A stretch of 64,000 nucleotides of DNA from Oceanobacillus halotolerans (GTDB lineage Bacteria; Bacillota; Bacilli; Bacillales; Amphibacillaceae), in contig NZ_WIXL01000003.1 of NCBI RefSeq assembly GCF_010993955.1, forward strand, positions 203,630 to 267,629, given 5' to 3'. The notes under the pieces were generated by a model that did no database searches, had not been told where the DNA came from, and worked only from the letters and a program-made list of their open reading frames with translations. A program made the translations under genes and the position numbers. Positions 1 to 8,145 of this stretch are shown one piece after another (the first letter of the stretch is position 1; the number at the start of each line of letters is the position of its first letter).

Positions 1-135
1 ATTGCCTCGTTCCTAATAAGTCGTAGATAAATAACTTTAAGACATTAAATTAACTATCGGGTGCAATTGAAAAAAAAGCAATTACTTTTAATTAACGCAG
101 CAGAAAACTACAACAGAGAAGAAAGGTAGTGAAAG

Positions 136-681
136 ATGTTTCGAAAATTATACTCACGATTACACCTTATATTGGTTCGATTTACTTTTTACTCCCTGTT
201 TAAACATAAAGAATCGAAGTTAAAGAAAAAAGGGTCCTATGAAGATGTCAACACCATAATGGAAAATTATCAAAAAGGTCTTATTAGAGATAAAAATCTA
301 AATGAAGATTTAACAAGAGGACCGATAACTGCAAAAACAAAAAATGGACAAAGATTGGTATCTGCTTTCATTACTAATCAAAACAAAAAGGACGAAAAGG
401 ATTTTTATATTCAGGTAGCCAAAGAATGGGTGAAGGGTTATGACAAAAAGCCTCATACAGTATCTTTACTATTTATTATCTTATTTCTTCTTTGGTGGGC
501 AAGTGGTATATTCTTGAGTCAGTATATAAGCAACATTACGGGATTGATATTCCTTTTAGGAATTTTTCTGTTTCCTATTCTCGGCTTCTTTTTTGCAGGG
601 CTTGGGAAAGGATGGAAAAAATGGCTCCTTGCAGCAATTAACATCTTTTTCTTTATCGTATTTGTAACAATTATATTTTAG
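136..681 (+). CDS. Hypothetical membrane protein (181 aa)
   Basis: I do not recognise this protein. The first ~105 residues are basic and hydrophilic. The C-terminal third holds three hydrophobic segments (about residues 108-127, 133-158 and 163-181), so it is probably anchored in the membrane by its C-terminus. A purine-rich AGAAAGG lies about 10 bases before the ATG. It is the first complete gene in the window, and nothing next to it suggests a function. Confidence 0.6.
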   Translation: MFRKLYSRLHLILVRFTFYSLFKHKESKLKKKGSYEDVNTIMENYQKGLIRDKNLNEDLTRGPITAKTKNGQRLVSAFITNQNKKDEKDFYIQVAKEWVKGYDKKPHTVSLLFIILFLLWWASGIFLSQYISNITGLIFLLGIFLFPILGFFFAGLGKGWKKWLLAAINIFFFIVFVTIIF

Positions 682-878
682 GCCTATTCAGCAAAAGGCT
701 CGTCTTTACGTGGTGCTTTTTCACCACATTCGAACTTACCCACCCTTAGGGTAAGTTAATCTCACTTTCATATCTGTTTGAATATACCTACAGTGTGTAT
801 TTATGGTAATATAAGACGTAAGTACATTGTGAATGTTACCTATTATCTAACAAATTAATGGATAGGAGGAGAATAAGC

Positions 879-1061
879 ATGGAAAGCTTACGATGTGCTA
901 ACTGTGGACAAATAATAGCGTATAGTGACGCTGTTTGTTTAGATGTACTAAATTCTATTACCCATAAAAAATGTTATGATCTTCGTTTTGCACTGAAGGA
1001 TACTGGCACGTTTCAGGATATCGTGAATAAGTATAGCTTTTTTAAGGAATTGAGAGAATAG
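879..1061 (+). CDS. Small putative zinc-binding protein (60 aa)
   Basis: A short protein opening with a CANCG knuckle, followed by another Cys at about residue 20 and an HKKC at about 32-35. This is a plausible small zinc ribbon. An in-frame ATG exists at 858, but the AGGAGG at 865-870 lies just before the ATG at 879, so 879 is the preferred start. The function is not recognised; such proteins often bind nucleic acid or partner proteins, but that is only inference here. Confidence 0.6.
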   Translation: MESLRCANCGQIIAYSDAVCLDVLNSITHKKCYDLRFALKDTGTFQDIVNKYSFFKELRE

Positions 1062-1215
1062 GCAATCATATTATTAAACAGTTGGAAAAATCTTAAAATT
1101 TCAACAACATTCCTTGAGGCGTTTTTTTATCAGGCACTATTTCACATATAGCCTCAATCTGTCCCCCGCTAAAAACAGATCACCTATTTCAACTAATTCC
1201 ATTCTAAGGAGTGTC

Positions 1216-1735
1216 ATGATGCCAACCACTATCTTTACTGACTATGCTATTACCGAAAAAAATGACTATATTACCCAACCATATCGATTACCAATTCATC
1301 ATTTACGAACCAAACCAAACATACTTCATCCGAAAAACACCACTCGAGTTGATTAAAACAGCATGACTCCAATATGGATCCACTTATGATGGAAGAAAAA
1401 CTTCGATTATACATTTAACAGGATATAAACATAAAGTTCCAATCCTGATCAACGCCAGACAAAATATTTATAGCTTTCCTACCCATTCTCCATCGAATGC
1501 TAACTGCGTCTGGATCTTCTTCCACCACATCGAATCACTTTCCCACGACCCACATCTATCCAAAAAACAAAGCAAAACATCCATCATCAACTTCAAAAGT
1601 GGAAAACAACTGACAATGGACATTTCCTATCGCACAATTAACAAACAAATACAACGAACTGGCTATTTTTACTGGATGATTCATGGGAAAGCGGGTTTTC
1701 ATGTAGCTAGCCAAATGAAAAATGATACCAGATAA
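1216..1735 (+). pseudogene. comK: comK, competence transcription factor, frameshift plus nonsense
   Basis: ComK is the master activator of DNA-uptake genes in Bacillus. An AAGGAG site precedes the tandem ATGs at 1216/1219. Reading begins in that frame (...DYAITEK), then must shift at a run of seven A (1256-1262) to continue as MTILPNHIDYQF. Family hallmarks follow in one frame: YGSTYDGRK, KVPILIN, SFPTHSPSNANCVWIF and LTMDISY. Six A would restore the frame. A TGA at 1364-1366 sits where the family usually has Cys (...KTA*LQYGSTYDGR). The gene then stays open to TAA at 1733. Two independent lesions make a functional product unlikely. A diverged shard of the same 3' region recurs at about 3258-3385. 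Confidence 0.85.
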
Positions 1736-1817
1736 CGGATTTATTTATACCAAAGCAGACGATAAGTGTTTTATGTTAACATTAAAATAAGATTAATAGT
1801 CTAGGGAGTGATTAAGT

Positions 1818-2117
1818 ATGACAGATATCATCATTCCCGTTATTATTGCATTATTCGTTTCTGTTATTTTATCTATTATTTTTAAAGGAAAGGCTAAAGT
1901 GGATAAAGGGTTTAAATTAAATTACTTTAAATTATCCTATAGAAGAAAGATGATTAGAACCCTAACAAGTCTTCCATTTGTAATTGTGGGACTCATTGTT
2001 ATTTACTACTATACAGACTGGAGTATGGCATTAAATATACTGTTTGGACTATTGTTCCTTCTAGCATTTTCAGTTCAGCTAATCTATAATTTCAAGATGT
2101 GGAAGAAAATGGAGTAA
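1818..2117 (+). CDS. Small membrane protein (99 aa)
   Basis: Three predicted membrane segments (about residues 4-22, 50-68 and 72-92) with basic loops between them. The ATG is preceded by a good GGGAGTG site. It lies between the comK pseudogene and a 55-codon membrane ORF on the same strand. No family is recognised. Confidence 0.6.
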   Translation: MTDIIIPVIIALFVSVILSIIFKGKAKVDKGFKLNYFKLSYRRKMIRTLTSLPFVIVGLIVIYYYTDWSMALNILFGLLFLLAFSVQLIYNFKMWKKME

Positions 2118-2204
2118 TAGTAATAACTATTTCTAATTTAGTAACCAGACAGTAATACCTGAAGAAGATATACTTAACTCAAAATAAGAAAGGGCAATGC
2201 AATA

Positions 2205-2372
2205 ATGGCCAATATAATAATTACTTTTATTTTTACATTTTTGGTTGTTTTAATTATTAACTTTATAGGGCAAAGATTAATAGTTAATGAGAAAAAAACC
2301 CTTAATGGCAAAACCTTGGTAATTTTATTAAGTCAAAGTGTGGTCATAACAATTATTATAAGTTTTATTTAA
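2205..2372 (+). CDS. Very small two-helix membrane protein (55 aa)
   Basis: An ATG-initiated frame of 55 codons (MANIIITFIFTFLVV...) with AGAAAGGG upstream. It has two hydrophobic helices (about 3-20 and 38-55) joined by a short loop, QRLIVNEKKTLNGK. It follows the 99-residue membrane protein by under 100 bases in the same direction, so the two may be co-transcribed. The function is unknown, and it could be non-functional. Confidence 0.45.
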   Translation: MANIIITFIFTFLVVLIINFIGQRLIVNEKKTLNGKTLVILLSQSVVITIIISFI

Positions 2373-2514
2373 ATCTATTCATGTAAGGTGCTATTCCTCG
2401 ATAACAGATTTCTGTAAAAATTATTAGAAAACTTGGTATTCACCATTAATGGTGAATGCCTTAGTTGCACTTATACAGTAGGAAAGTTTTTATACTTTCC
2501 TAGCTGCTAAAAAG

Positions 2515-2544
2515 AATCCATTCTCAAGTTAAAAAGGGAATGGA
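2515..2544 (-). terminator. Terminator of the doc/abrB operon
   Basis: On the minus strand, immediately after the toxin stop codon, an ATCCATTC/GAATGGAT stem with a ~14-base loop is followed by a T-rich tail. Confidence 0.65.
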
Positions 2545-2545
2545 T

Positions 2546-2944
2546 TTATCGTCTCTCTGTATGATTTTTTATTGTTGCTACGATCTCTTCGAATGTGTAT
2601 TTATGATTAACAACATCAACTGTAAAGTCCTGTTCTTCTTGAATTCCCATCGACCAATGAAAATGGTTTACTTTTAGGAAAACAATTAATGAAGCTAGAG
2701 CAGTTCGTTTATTCGCATTATGAAAAGCATGGTTCTTTGCTATTGATTCTAAAAGTGCAGCTGCTTTTTCGTAAATAGTAGGATATGCATCACTACCAAA
2801 CACTGATTGTTTTGGTCGATTTATAGCCGAATCAAGTAAGTTTGGATCTTTTACTCCCATTGGCTCTCCTGGAGAATATAGACGAATTTGAACGGTATTA
2901 ATAGCAATAACTTGATTTGTTGTTAAATAGACAATCTTATCCAT
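2546..2944 (-). CDS. doc: Doc-type (death-on-curing, Fic fold) toxin
   Basis: A 132-residue Fic-fold protein, the usual Doc size. Family knowledge: Doc phosphorylates elongation factor Tu and halts translation unless the antitoxin blocks it. The core motif at residues 72-80 reads HAFHNANKR, matching the Doc form HxFxDxNKR rather than the AMPylating HPFxxGNGR. The usual Asp is Asn here, which occurs in some Firmicute homologues as I recall but could weaken activity. The ATG overlaps the antitoxin TAA by one base (TAATG), indicating translational coupling. A terminator hairpin follows the stop at once. Confidence 0.85.
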   Translation of the reverse strand: MDKIVYLTTNQVIAINTVQIRLYSPGEPMGVKDPNLLDSAINRPKQSVFGSDAYPTIYEKAAALLESIAKNHAFHNANKRTALASLIVFLKVNHFHWSMGIQEEQDFTVDVVNHKYTFEEIVATIKNHTERR

Positions 2945-3195
2945 TATCTATCCACTAACCCTTTAAATGCCTCGTCATGCTCTTTAATTACATCGTTTAA
3001 CGTGTCCATGAATTCAGCATCAACACCTTCAGGAAGTGTTATCTGTTCTTTTTTTCTTAAGACTATTTTCCCCTCTTTCACTTCAACTTGAACGTCATCT
3101 CCCTGTGCTAAGCCAACTTGTTTCAGTAATTCAGTGGGAAGCGTAATTCCTAAGCTATTTCCAATCTTCGTAACTTTTCTTTCAAATTGCTCCAA
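2944..3195 (-). CDS. AbrB/MazE-family antitoxin
   Basis: An 83-residue protein with an N-terminal SpoVT-AbrB swapped-hairpin domain (about residues 5-50, including KIGNSLGITLP) and an acidic C-terminal tail of the kind that wraps around a toxin. The start is TTG at 3195; no ATG fits, and AAGGGTGTGAG stands just upstream. It overlaps doc by one base, so the pair forms a two-gene operon. The domain is expected to bind the inverted repeat directly upstream and repress the operon. Confidence 0.85.
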   Translation of the reverse strand: MEQFERKVTKIGNSLGITLPTELLKQVGLAQGDDVQVEVKEGKIVLRKKEQITLPEGVDAEFMDTLNDVIKEHDEAFKGLVDR

Positions 3196-3209
3196 AAACT
3201 CACACCCTT

Positions 3210-3235
3210 GTTATAATTGTTATACCAATTATAAC
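3210..3235. promoter_or_regulatory. Palindromic operator of the doc/abrB operon
   Basis: A perfect 10-bp inverted repeat, GTTATAATTG and CAATTATAAC, separated by 6 bases and ending 15 bp before the antitoxin start codon. Its position over the likely promoter suits autoregulation by the AbrB-type antitoxin. Confidence 0.65.
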
Positions 3236-3257
3236 ATATACTAATTTACTTACACAC

Positions 3258-3385
3258 AACACCTCTATCCAATAAACAAAGCAAAATATCCATCATCAGC
3301 TTTAAAAGTGGACAACACTGACAATGGACATTTCCTATAAAAATATTAACAACACGAACTGGTGATTCACAGATAATGATACAGA
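3258..3385 (+). pseudogene. Second comK shard (3' fragment)
   Basis: This stretch is a diverged direct copy of 1551-1735 in the broken comK. It shares AACAAAGCAAAA, CCATCATCA, TGACAATGGACATTTCCTAT and CGAACTGG in the same order and spacing, with small indels and stops in all frames. It is non-coding. Together with the larger copy it brackets 1736-3257, which carries two small membrane genes and the toxin-antitoxin pair. Confidence 0.75.
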
Positions 3386-3391
3386 TTTCGC

Positions 3392-4426
3392 CTAAGGAGT
3401 AAGCTGAAATGCATCCGCTAATAGTTCATATGACTTATGCCGTGAATTTTTTTCAGTTAGCATATTCAGAATCATGATTTCATCAACCATGGCATCTTTT
3501 GCAAGTTTCCTTAGTTTCTCCGCTGCATTTTCCACACTACCGATCACGAAGCGACTTTTATTTTCTTGTCGTACTGCTTCCTCCCGGGAAGTGTATTTAT
3601 GAGAACTTGCCTCTTCAAGTGTTGGCGGTGCAAGATGAAATGCACCTGTTCCCCATCGTACCCATTGTAGTTCTGCTGGTCCTGCCAAATACGTAGCTTC
3701 TTCCTCTGTCTCAGCTGTAATAACAATGATGCTTAGTATGCTTTTCGGCTCCCGCAAAAAAGATGATGGGGTAAAGTTTTCACGATAAGCCTTCAACATC
3801 GGGACTGCCAACTGAGGGGAAATGTGTGCTGCAAAGACAAATCCAAGTCCATGGTGAGAAGCAAATTGCATTCCCCCATTACTTGACCCAAGCATATACA
3901 TATCAGGTGTCAAATTTTTATCAGGTGACGGCGTAATATTCTGGAAAGGATGGTCACTTGGAAAATCATGCGAAAAGAAGGAAAGAAGTTCATCCAATTG
4001 CTCTGGAAAATCATACGTCTCAACCGCCTCCCTTGACCGTCTTAATGCTAATGCAGTCAGTCCATCCGTCCCTGGTGCTCGCCCAATTCCAAGATCAATC
4101 CTTTTTGGATGTAAGGCTTCTAGTAAAGAAAAATTCTCTGCAACCTTAAGCGGACTGTGATTCGGCAGCATAATTCCACCTGAGCCTATTCGAATGTTTT
4201 TTGTAACAGCCGCTGCATGAGCACTTAATAAATCCGGGGAGGTGCTCATCTGATGTTTTGTATTATGATGTTCGGCAAACCAGTAGCGTGTATAGCCAAG
4301 ACGATCAGCTAGCTGTACTAACTCCGTAGAATTTTGTAATGTTTCAGTTGCTGATTCCCCATTATACATGGTAGCTAAATCTAAAATAGATAATTTCAAA
4401 TCTCCTTTTACCTGGTTATTTCCCAA
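3392..4426 (-). CDS. Luciferase-like (LLM class) flavin-dependent oxidoreductase
   Basis: A 344-residue protein of the bacterial luciferase-like superfamily, a TIM barrel using FMNH2 or F420. Hallmarks: LADRLGYTRYWFAEHHN near residues 38-55, RIGSGGIMLPNHSPLKVAE near 80-100, and RIDLGIGRAPGTDG near 108-122. It matches the 'group 1' luciferase-like oxidoreductases common in Bacillus; substrates of these are generally unknown. An AGGAG-type site precedes the ATG. It is divergent from the 3-hydroxyacyl-CoA dehydrogenase gene across about 250 bp. Confidence 0.85.
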   Translation of the reverse strand: MGNNQVKGDLKLSILDLATMYNGESATETLQNSTELVQLADRLGYTRYWFAEHHNTKHQMSTSPDLLSAHAAAVTKNIRIGSGGIMLPNHSPLKVAENFSLLEALHPKRIDLGIGRAPGTDGLTALALRRSREAVETYDFPEQLDELLSFFSHDFPSDHPFQNITPSPDKNLTPDMYMLGSSNGGMQFASHHGLGFVFAAHISPQLAVPMLKAYRENFTPSSFLREPKSILSIIVITAETEEEATYLAGPAELQWVRWGTGAFHLAPPTLEEASSHKYTSREEAVRQENKSRFVIGSVENAAEKLRKLAKDAMVDEIMILNMLTEKNSRHKSYELLADAFQLTP

Positions 4427-4680
4427 CGTAAATCACTCCTTTTTATTTTTTTGTAGGCTTAGAAATTCTAAAAACAATCATCTTGTGTCATATATGTATT
4501 GAAAAAACCTTCTGAAGCTGAGTTATGTACAAGTACTCTGATTTGTATACTATCTTATTACGTATAGACAAACAACTACAATGGAACTGCATCCTCCATG
4601 AATAACGTCCACAACATAATAAAAAAGTGCATTTTCTGTAACAATAAGAGAGATACGAATATGGAATAAGGAGAATTGAT

Positions 4681-5583
4681 ATGGATTATAAGAATATTAC
4701 AGTTGCTGGTAGTGGGGTTTTAGGAAGTCAAATTGCTTACCAAACTGCTTTCAAAGGATTTGATGTATCGGTTTACGACATTAATGACGAGGCGATAGAA
4801 AAGGCAAAGGAACGAATTACAAAATTGAAGAGTCGTTATCAGGAGGATTTAGAGGCGACAAAAGACGATGTGGATGCTGCTTTTAATCGAATTTCGTTCT
4901 ATTCTGATTTAGCAAAAGCTACTGCAGACGCTGATCTTATCATTGAAGCTGTTCCTGAAGTAGTGAACATTAAAACTGACTTTTACAAGGAATTAGCGAG
5001 TGTTGCTCCGGAAAAAACTATTTTTGCTACAAACTCTTCCACCATGTTACCAAGCCAATTTGCAGATGCAACTGGACGACCAAGTAAATTCCTTGCATTA
5101 CACTTCGCCAATGAAATCTGGTTAAACAACACGGCAGAAATCATGAAACATGAAGGAACAGATATGAACGTGTTTGAGGAAGTTGTCGAATTTGCCAAAG
5201 CCATTGGAATGGTTGCTTTGCCTCTACATAAAGAGCAGCCAGGCTATATTTTGAATTCGTTATTAGTACCTTTGTTAGAAGCTGCTCAGATGCTCCTCGT
5301 TAAAGAAGTTGCTGATATCGAAACAATCGATAAAACATGGATGATTGCAACAGGCGCACCCCAAGGACCTTTTGCCATTTTAGACGTTGTCGGAGTTACG
5401 ACTGCTTATAATATCACGAAAGAAAAAGCAGAAAAAACTGGGGACCCTGGATTTAAAAAATTAGCTGATTTATTAAAAACAGAGTATATCGATAAGGGAA
5501 AACTAGGCACAGCAACAGGAGAAGGATTTTACAAGTATCCGAATCCGAAATTCATGGAGCCAGACTTTTTAGAGAATGACTAG
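4681..5583 (+). CDS. 3-hydroxyacyl-CoA dehydrogenase family protein
   Basis: A 300-residue NAD-dependent dehydrogenase. The Rossmann motif is GSGVLGSQIA (residues 10-19), with an acidic residue after the second strand (VYDIND). The C-terminal 3HCDH helical domain spans about 185-290. The catalytic His lies in LHFANEIW, where classical FadB-type enzymes have HFFNP, so the substrate may not be a simple fatty acyl-CoA. AAGGAGAATTGAT precedes the ATG. It is monocistronic, with a strong terminator behind it. Confidence 0.85.
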   Translation: MDYKNITVAGSGVLGSQIAYQTAFKGFDVSVYDINDEAIEKAKERITKLKSRYQEDLEATKDDVDAAFNRISFYSDLAKATADADLIIEAVPEVVNIKTDFYKELASVAPEKTIFATNSSTMLPSQFADATGRPSKFLALHFANEIWLNNTAEIMKHEGTDMNVFEEVVEFAKAIGMVALPLHKEQPGYILNSLLVPLLEAAQMLLVKEVADIETIDKTWMIATGAPQGPFAILDVVGVTTAYNITKEKAEKTGDPGFKKLADLLKTEYIDKGKLGTATGEGFYKYPNPKFMEPDFLEND

Positions 5584-5590
5584 ATTTCGG

Positions 5591-5630
5591 TTAATGAGGT
5601 ATCACGAGTTGGTGATACCTCATTAATTTT
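5591..5630. terminator. Bidirectional terminator
   Basis: A perfect 14-bp stem (TAATGAGGTATCAC and its complement, 5592-5605 and 5612-5625) with a 6-base loop and T/A-rich flanks. It lies between convergent genes. Confidence 0.85.
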
Positions 5631-5659
5631 ACGCCTTTTTGTTCTTAACACCTTGTAAA

Positions 5660-6004
5660 TCACATACTTCCAATAAATATAGAGAATAAGTAGAACATAA
5701 AAGAAATAGCTGTCACACATATAATAATGAATGCGAAATATCTGTTGTTCCGAAAAAATTCAATAATTGTGGTAATGACTCCAATCAAACAAAGGCATAT
5801 CCATACGATATTCCATAAAACATCTCCAATGTTAGCATCAAATAATGTATAAAAACCCGTCAAGAATAAGATCCAATTTATGATGAATAATCCAACAACA
5901 CTATACGAAAATCTAAATGGCTTTGGTCCTTCTACTCCCTTATATATAAAAGTGATAAGTGCTACAATCGACAACGCGACTACTATAAAAAGAACAGATA
6001 TCAT
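5660..6004 (-). CDS. Four-helix membrane protein (114 aa)
   Basis: Four hydrophobic segments (about residues 3-20, 34-53, 64-82 and 90-110) with short polar loops such as KGVEGPKPFRFS and EFFRNNRY. No family is recognised. It converges on the dehydrogenase gene, with a shared terminator between them. Confidence 0.6.
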   Translation of the reverse strand: MISVLFIVVALSIVALITFIYKGVEGPKPFRFSYSVVGLFIINWILFLTGFYTLFDANIGDVLWNIVWICLCLIGVITTIIEFFRNNRYFAFIIICVTAISFMFYLFSIFIGSM

Positions 6005-6117
6005 ACTCGTAAAAACCCTTGGATATAACGTAAAGGTACCCGATTTTGTGCCAACATAAATAAAATAATGCCCTCCCGTTTTTTTAGAACAACAGTGTAT
6101 ATGGTGTTTAAGGTAAC

Positions 6118-6702
6118 TTACTCAAAATTACTTAGATCAAAACGGGCGATTTCTTCACCTTCAACCGAAACAATTAGATCTGCCTCCATAGCATGTTCCT
6201 TTAACTTTTCCAATTGATCGGATGAAGGAGCAAGTTTTATTTCAGGATTTTCCTCTAACGCACCTAATACAAAATCAAGCGTGTATTCTCCTTCTTGATC
6301 TGGTTGAAGAACAGGTGAACTTGTTGATCCAGTGCCTAAACCCCCTTCTGTATCCTCGTCATAAATATTATGACCCATTACTTCCTCTGAGACTTCTTTT
6401 AATTTTTCATTTGGTTCAATATGAATATTTATACCATCCTCATATTCAAATGTCTGTTCATTTAACTTTTCGGCTCCTCCAAGAATTTTATTACCAGTAT
6501 TCGCTAAAACAAAATCATAACTGAGTGCAATTGGTACTATAATTTTACCCTCCTTTTCTCCTGAAGTAATCCCGATTCCTCCTAGTCTTCCTTCATCATT
6601 CCGTAAATCAACAGTCGAGCTAACTAAGTCTAAAGAAGATTTGGTCGAGCACCCTGACAAGAGTATTAAAACTGTAAAAATACTAATAACAAACTTGATC
6701 AT
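6118..6702 (-). CDS. Secreted lipoprotein (about 194 aa)
   Basis: The likely start is the ATG at 6702 (MIKFVISIFTVLILLSGCS), giving a signal peptide with an LLSGC lipobox. A longer frame to 6750 would add 16 odd residues. An AAAGGG touches the ATG at 6702 and the spacing is poor, so the exact start is uncertain. The mature part is acidic, with a Gly/Ser/Thr-rich patch (GGLGTGSTSSP) in the middle. No enzymatic motif is visible and the function is unknown. Confidence 0.65.
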   Translation of the reverse strand: MIKFVISIFTVLILLSGCSTKSSLDLVSSTVDLRNDEGRLGGIGITSGEKEGKIIVPIALSYDFVLANTGNKILGGAEKLNEQTFEYEDGINIHIEPNEKLKEVSEEVMGHNIYDEDTEGGLGTGSTSSPVLQPDQEGEYTLDFVLGALEENPEIKLAPSSDQLEKLKEHAMEADLIVSVEGEEIARFDLSNFE

Positions 6703-6894
6703 CCCTTTACTTTTAATTATAATAGCAACCCCTATCCATATTTTTATCAAACTTCCAGATAACTTTTTTTCAAACGTGCTTTTTTAACTATAAAATATCT
6801 TTAATCTTGATTTGTATTTGGATTTATCTTAACATTCCCAAAAATTATTAGCAATTGAACTTCCATTTAACGATTAAAACAACATAGCAATTAT

Positions 6895-6930
6895 CACCCC
6901 ACTAACATCTGTTAGTGGGGTGTTGATTTT
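6895..6930 (+). terminator. Orphan terminator-like hairpin
   Basis: CACCCCACTAAC and its exact complement around a 4-base loop, followed by TTGATTTTTAT on the plus strand. No plus-strand gene lies just upstream. It may serve the minus-strand lipoprotein gene weakly or be a relic. Confidence 0.5.
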
Positions 6931-7104
6931 TATGCTAATTACAATGCTAAAAGTGGTTCTATTTATAAGCAAATATTGATATACTAACGAAAGAGGGCAC
7001 AATGTGGTATGCCACTTAATTAGTTATTTTAGTTTTTCTCCATCAAAAGCGAACTTCTTAATATACAACACAACACTTTCCATCCTATTGCTGATTCACC
7101 TTTT

Positions 7105-7473
7105 CTACCATTTGCCTAGCAGTTCTTCGTTATAGTCCCCTTCAATAACGATTGATTTCCCAGGAATTGCAGTAACAATTCTTGATGAACTAATTAGCTT
7201 TTCACCAAAATAAACATGAATGGATTCACCGACGTGTGTCTCCGTTACTTCTTCCAATTTACTCTTTTCTTTTAAGTTAACTGAAATAGCTTCCCCATCT
7301 TGCGCACGTTCTTCTACGCTTGCCTCAGCAAAGTCAGAAGTAGATGCTAAAACTTCTCCGTTATCGTTTTTGATCGTAACCTTTCGATCATCAGTTTTAT
7401 CATTATTCATGCAACCTACTAAGAATAAAGAAAACAAAATAGCAACACATACATATAAGGAAAAATTTCTCAT
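7105..7473 (-). CDS. Small lipoprotein (about 122 aa)
   Basis: Starting at the ATG at 7473, preceded by GGGGGAGGAAG, it reads MRNFSLYVCVAILFSLFLVGCMN, a signal peptide with an LVGC lipobox. An upstream in-frame start at 7503 lacks a comparable site. The mature domain of about 100 residues is beta-rich and unrecognised. It resembles the previous gene in architecture, not in sequence. Confidence 0.65.
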   Translation of the reverse strand: MRNFSLYVCVAILFSLFLVGCMNNDKTDDRKVTIKNDNGEVLASTSDFAEASVEERAQDGEAISVNLKEKSKLEEVTETHVGESIHVYFGEKLISSSRIVTAIPGKSIVIEGDYNEELLGKW

Positions 7474-7620
7474 CTTCCTCCCCCCTTCAGTCTTTTTTAA
7501 CATTCTTGTTTATAATAACCACATCCATATAAAACCCCACTCTATCTCTTAAATCCGTGGATGACAGACACCTTTAAGGAATGTATGATAGGGGTAGATC
7601 CAAGAAGGAGTTTGAACGAA

Positions 7621-7911
7621 ATGAAGCAACCCTACACAAAATGGTCTGTTATCTTAAGTGTTATCTGTGCTATTACACTATTTTCATCCTATATATTAGC
7701 ACCTCGACAACCAGAAGGCGTGATGGCCGTCCTCATCCAAGTACTGTTTTTCACGGCTGTTATTACTGGTTTACTAAGCATAATCTTTAACATTATCAGT
7801 TTTATAAAGAAGGAAAAAGGTCCTGCTAAAGGAATCGTTCCCCTTATCTTTGGGGTCATTTTATTTATTTTTGTTTTTTCGTTTATCATGATGATGCTGA
7901 GCTTTTTTTAA
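7621..7911 (+). CDS. Three-helix membrane protein (96 aa)
   Basis: The start at 7621 (MKQPYTKWSVILSV) is chosen because AAGGAG lies 10 bases upstream; an earlier ATG at 7561 has no such site. Three membrane segments: about residues 8-26, 38-60 and 70-96. It looks like the small DUF4190-type membrane proteins of Firmicutes but lacks enough landmarks for assignment. Confidence 0.55.
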   Translation: MKQPYTKWSVILSVICAITLFSSYILAPRQPEGVMAVLIQVLFFTAVITGLLSIIFNIISFIKKEKGPAKGIVPLIFGVILFIFVFSFIMMMLSFF

Positions 7912-7913
7912 AA

Positions 7914-8045
7914 GTGTGCGAGACTGCTAGTCATGCGGGAAAGATGTGAATTCGTGCGGAGTTCACCCTAATTCGTGCGACACCTTATCACACTCGTGCG
8001 AGCACCTTCCAAACATGTGACATCACCATCCCCTCATGCGTAAGT
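7914..8045. repeat. 21-bp-period TCRTGCRA array, copy 1
   Basis: Cores related to TCGTGCGA begin at 7914, 7931, 7952, 7973, 7994, 8013 and 8034, a spacing of 21 bp in most steps. The DNA between cores is not conserved. It fills the space between convergent genes. See the finding on this family. Confidence 0.75.
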
Positions 8046-8073
8046 ACGAAAATATCTCACATCACACAACAAA

Positions 8074-8102
8074 AAGAGCACTTGATTTTCCCAAGTGCTC
8101 CA
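8074..8102 (-). terminator. Terminator of the iminopeptidase-like gene
   Basis: A GAGCACTTG/CAAGTGCTC stem with a 7-base loop. On the minus strand it is followed by TTTTTG. Confidence 0.8.
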
Positions 8103-8145
8103 GCTTATCTCTATTAATCTCTCATAAACCTTACCCTAAGACTAA

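Noticed and set aside
7914..8045. CRISPR array
   Set aside because: The repeated core is only about 8 bp, degenerate, and the period is 21 bp; there are no cas genes. The same applies to the arrays at 11.37, 48.72 and 59.28 kb.
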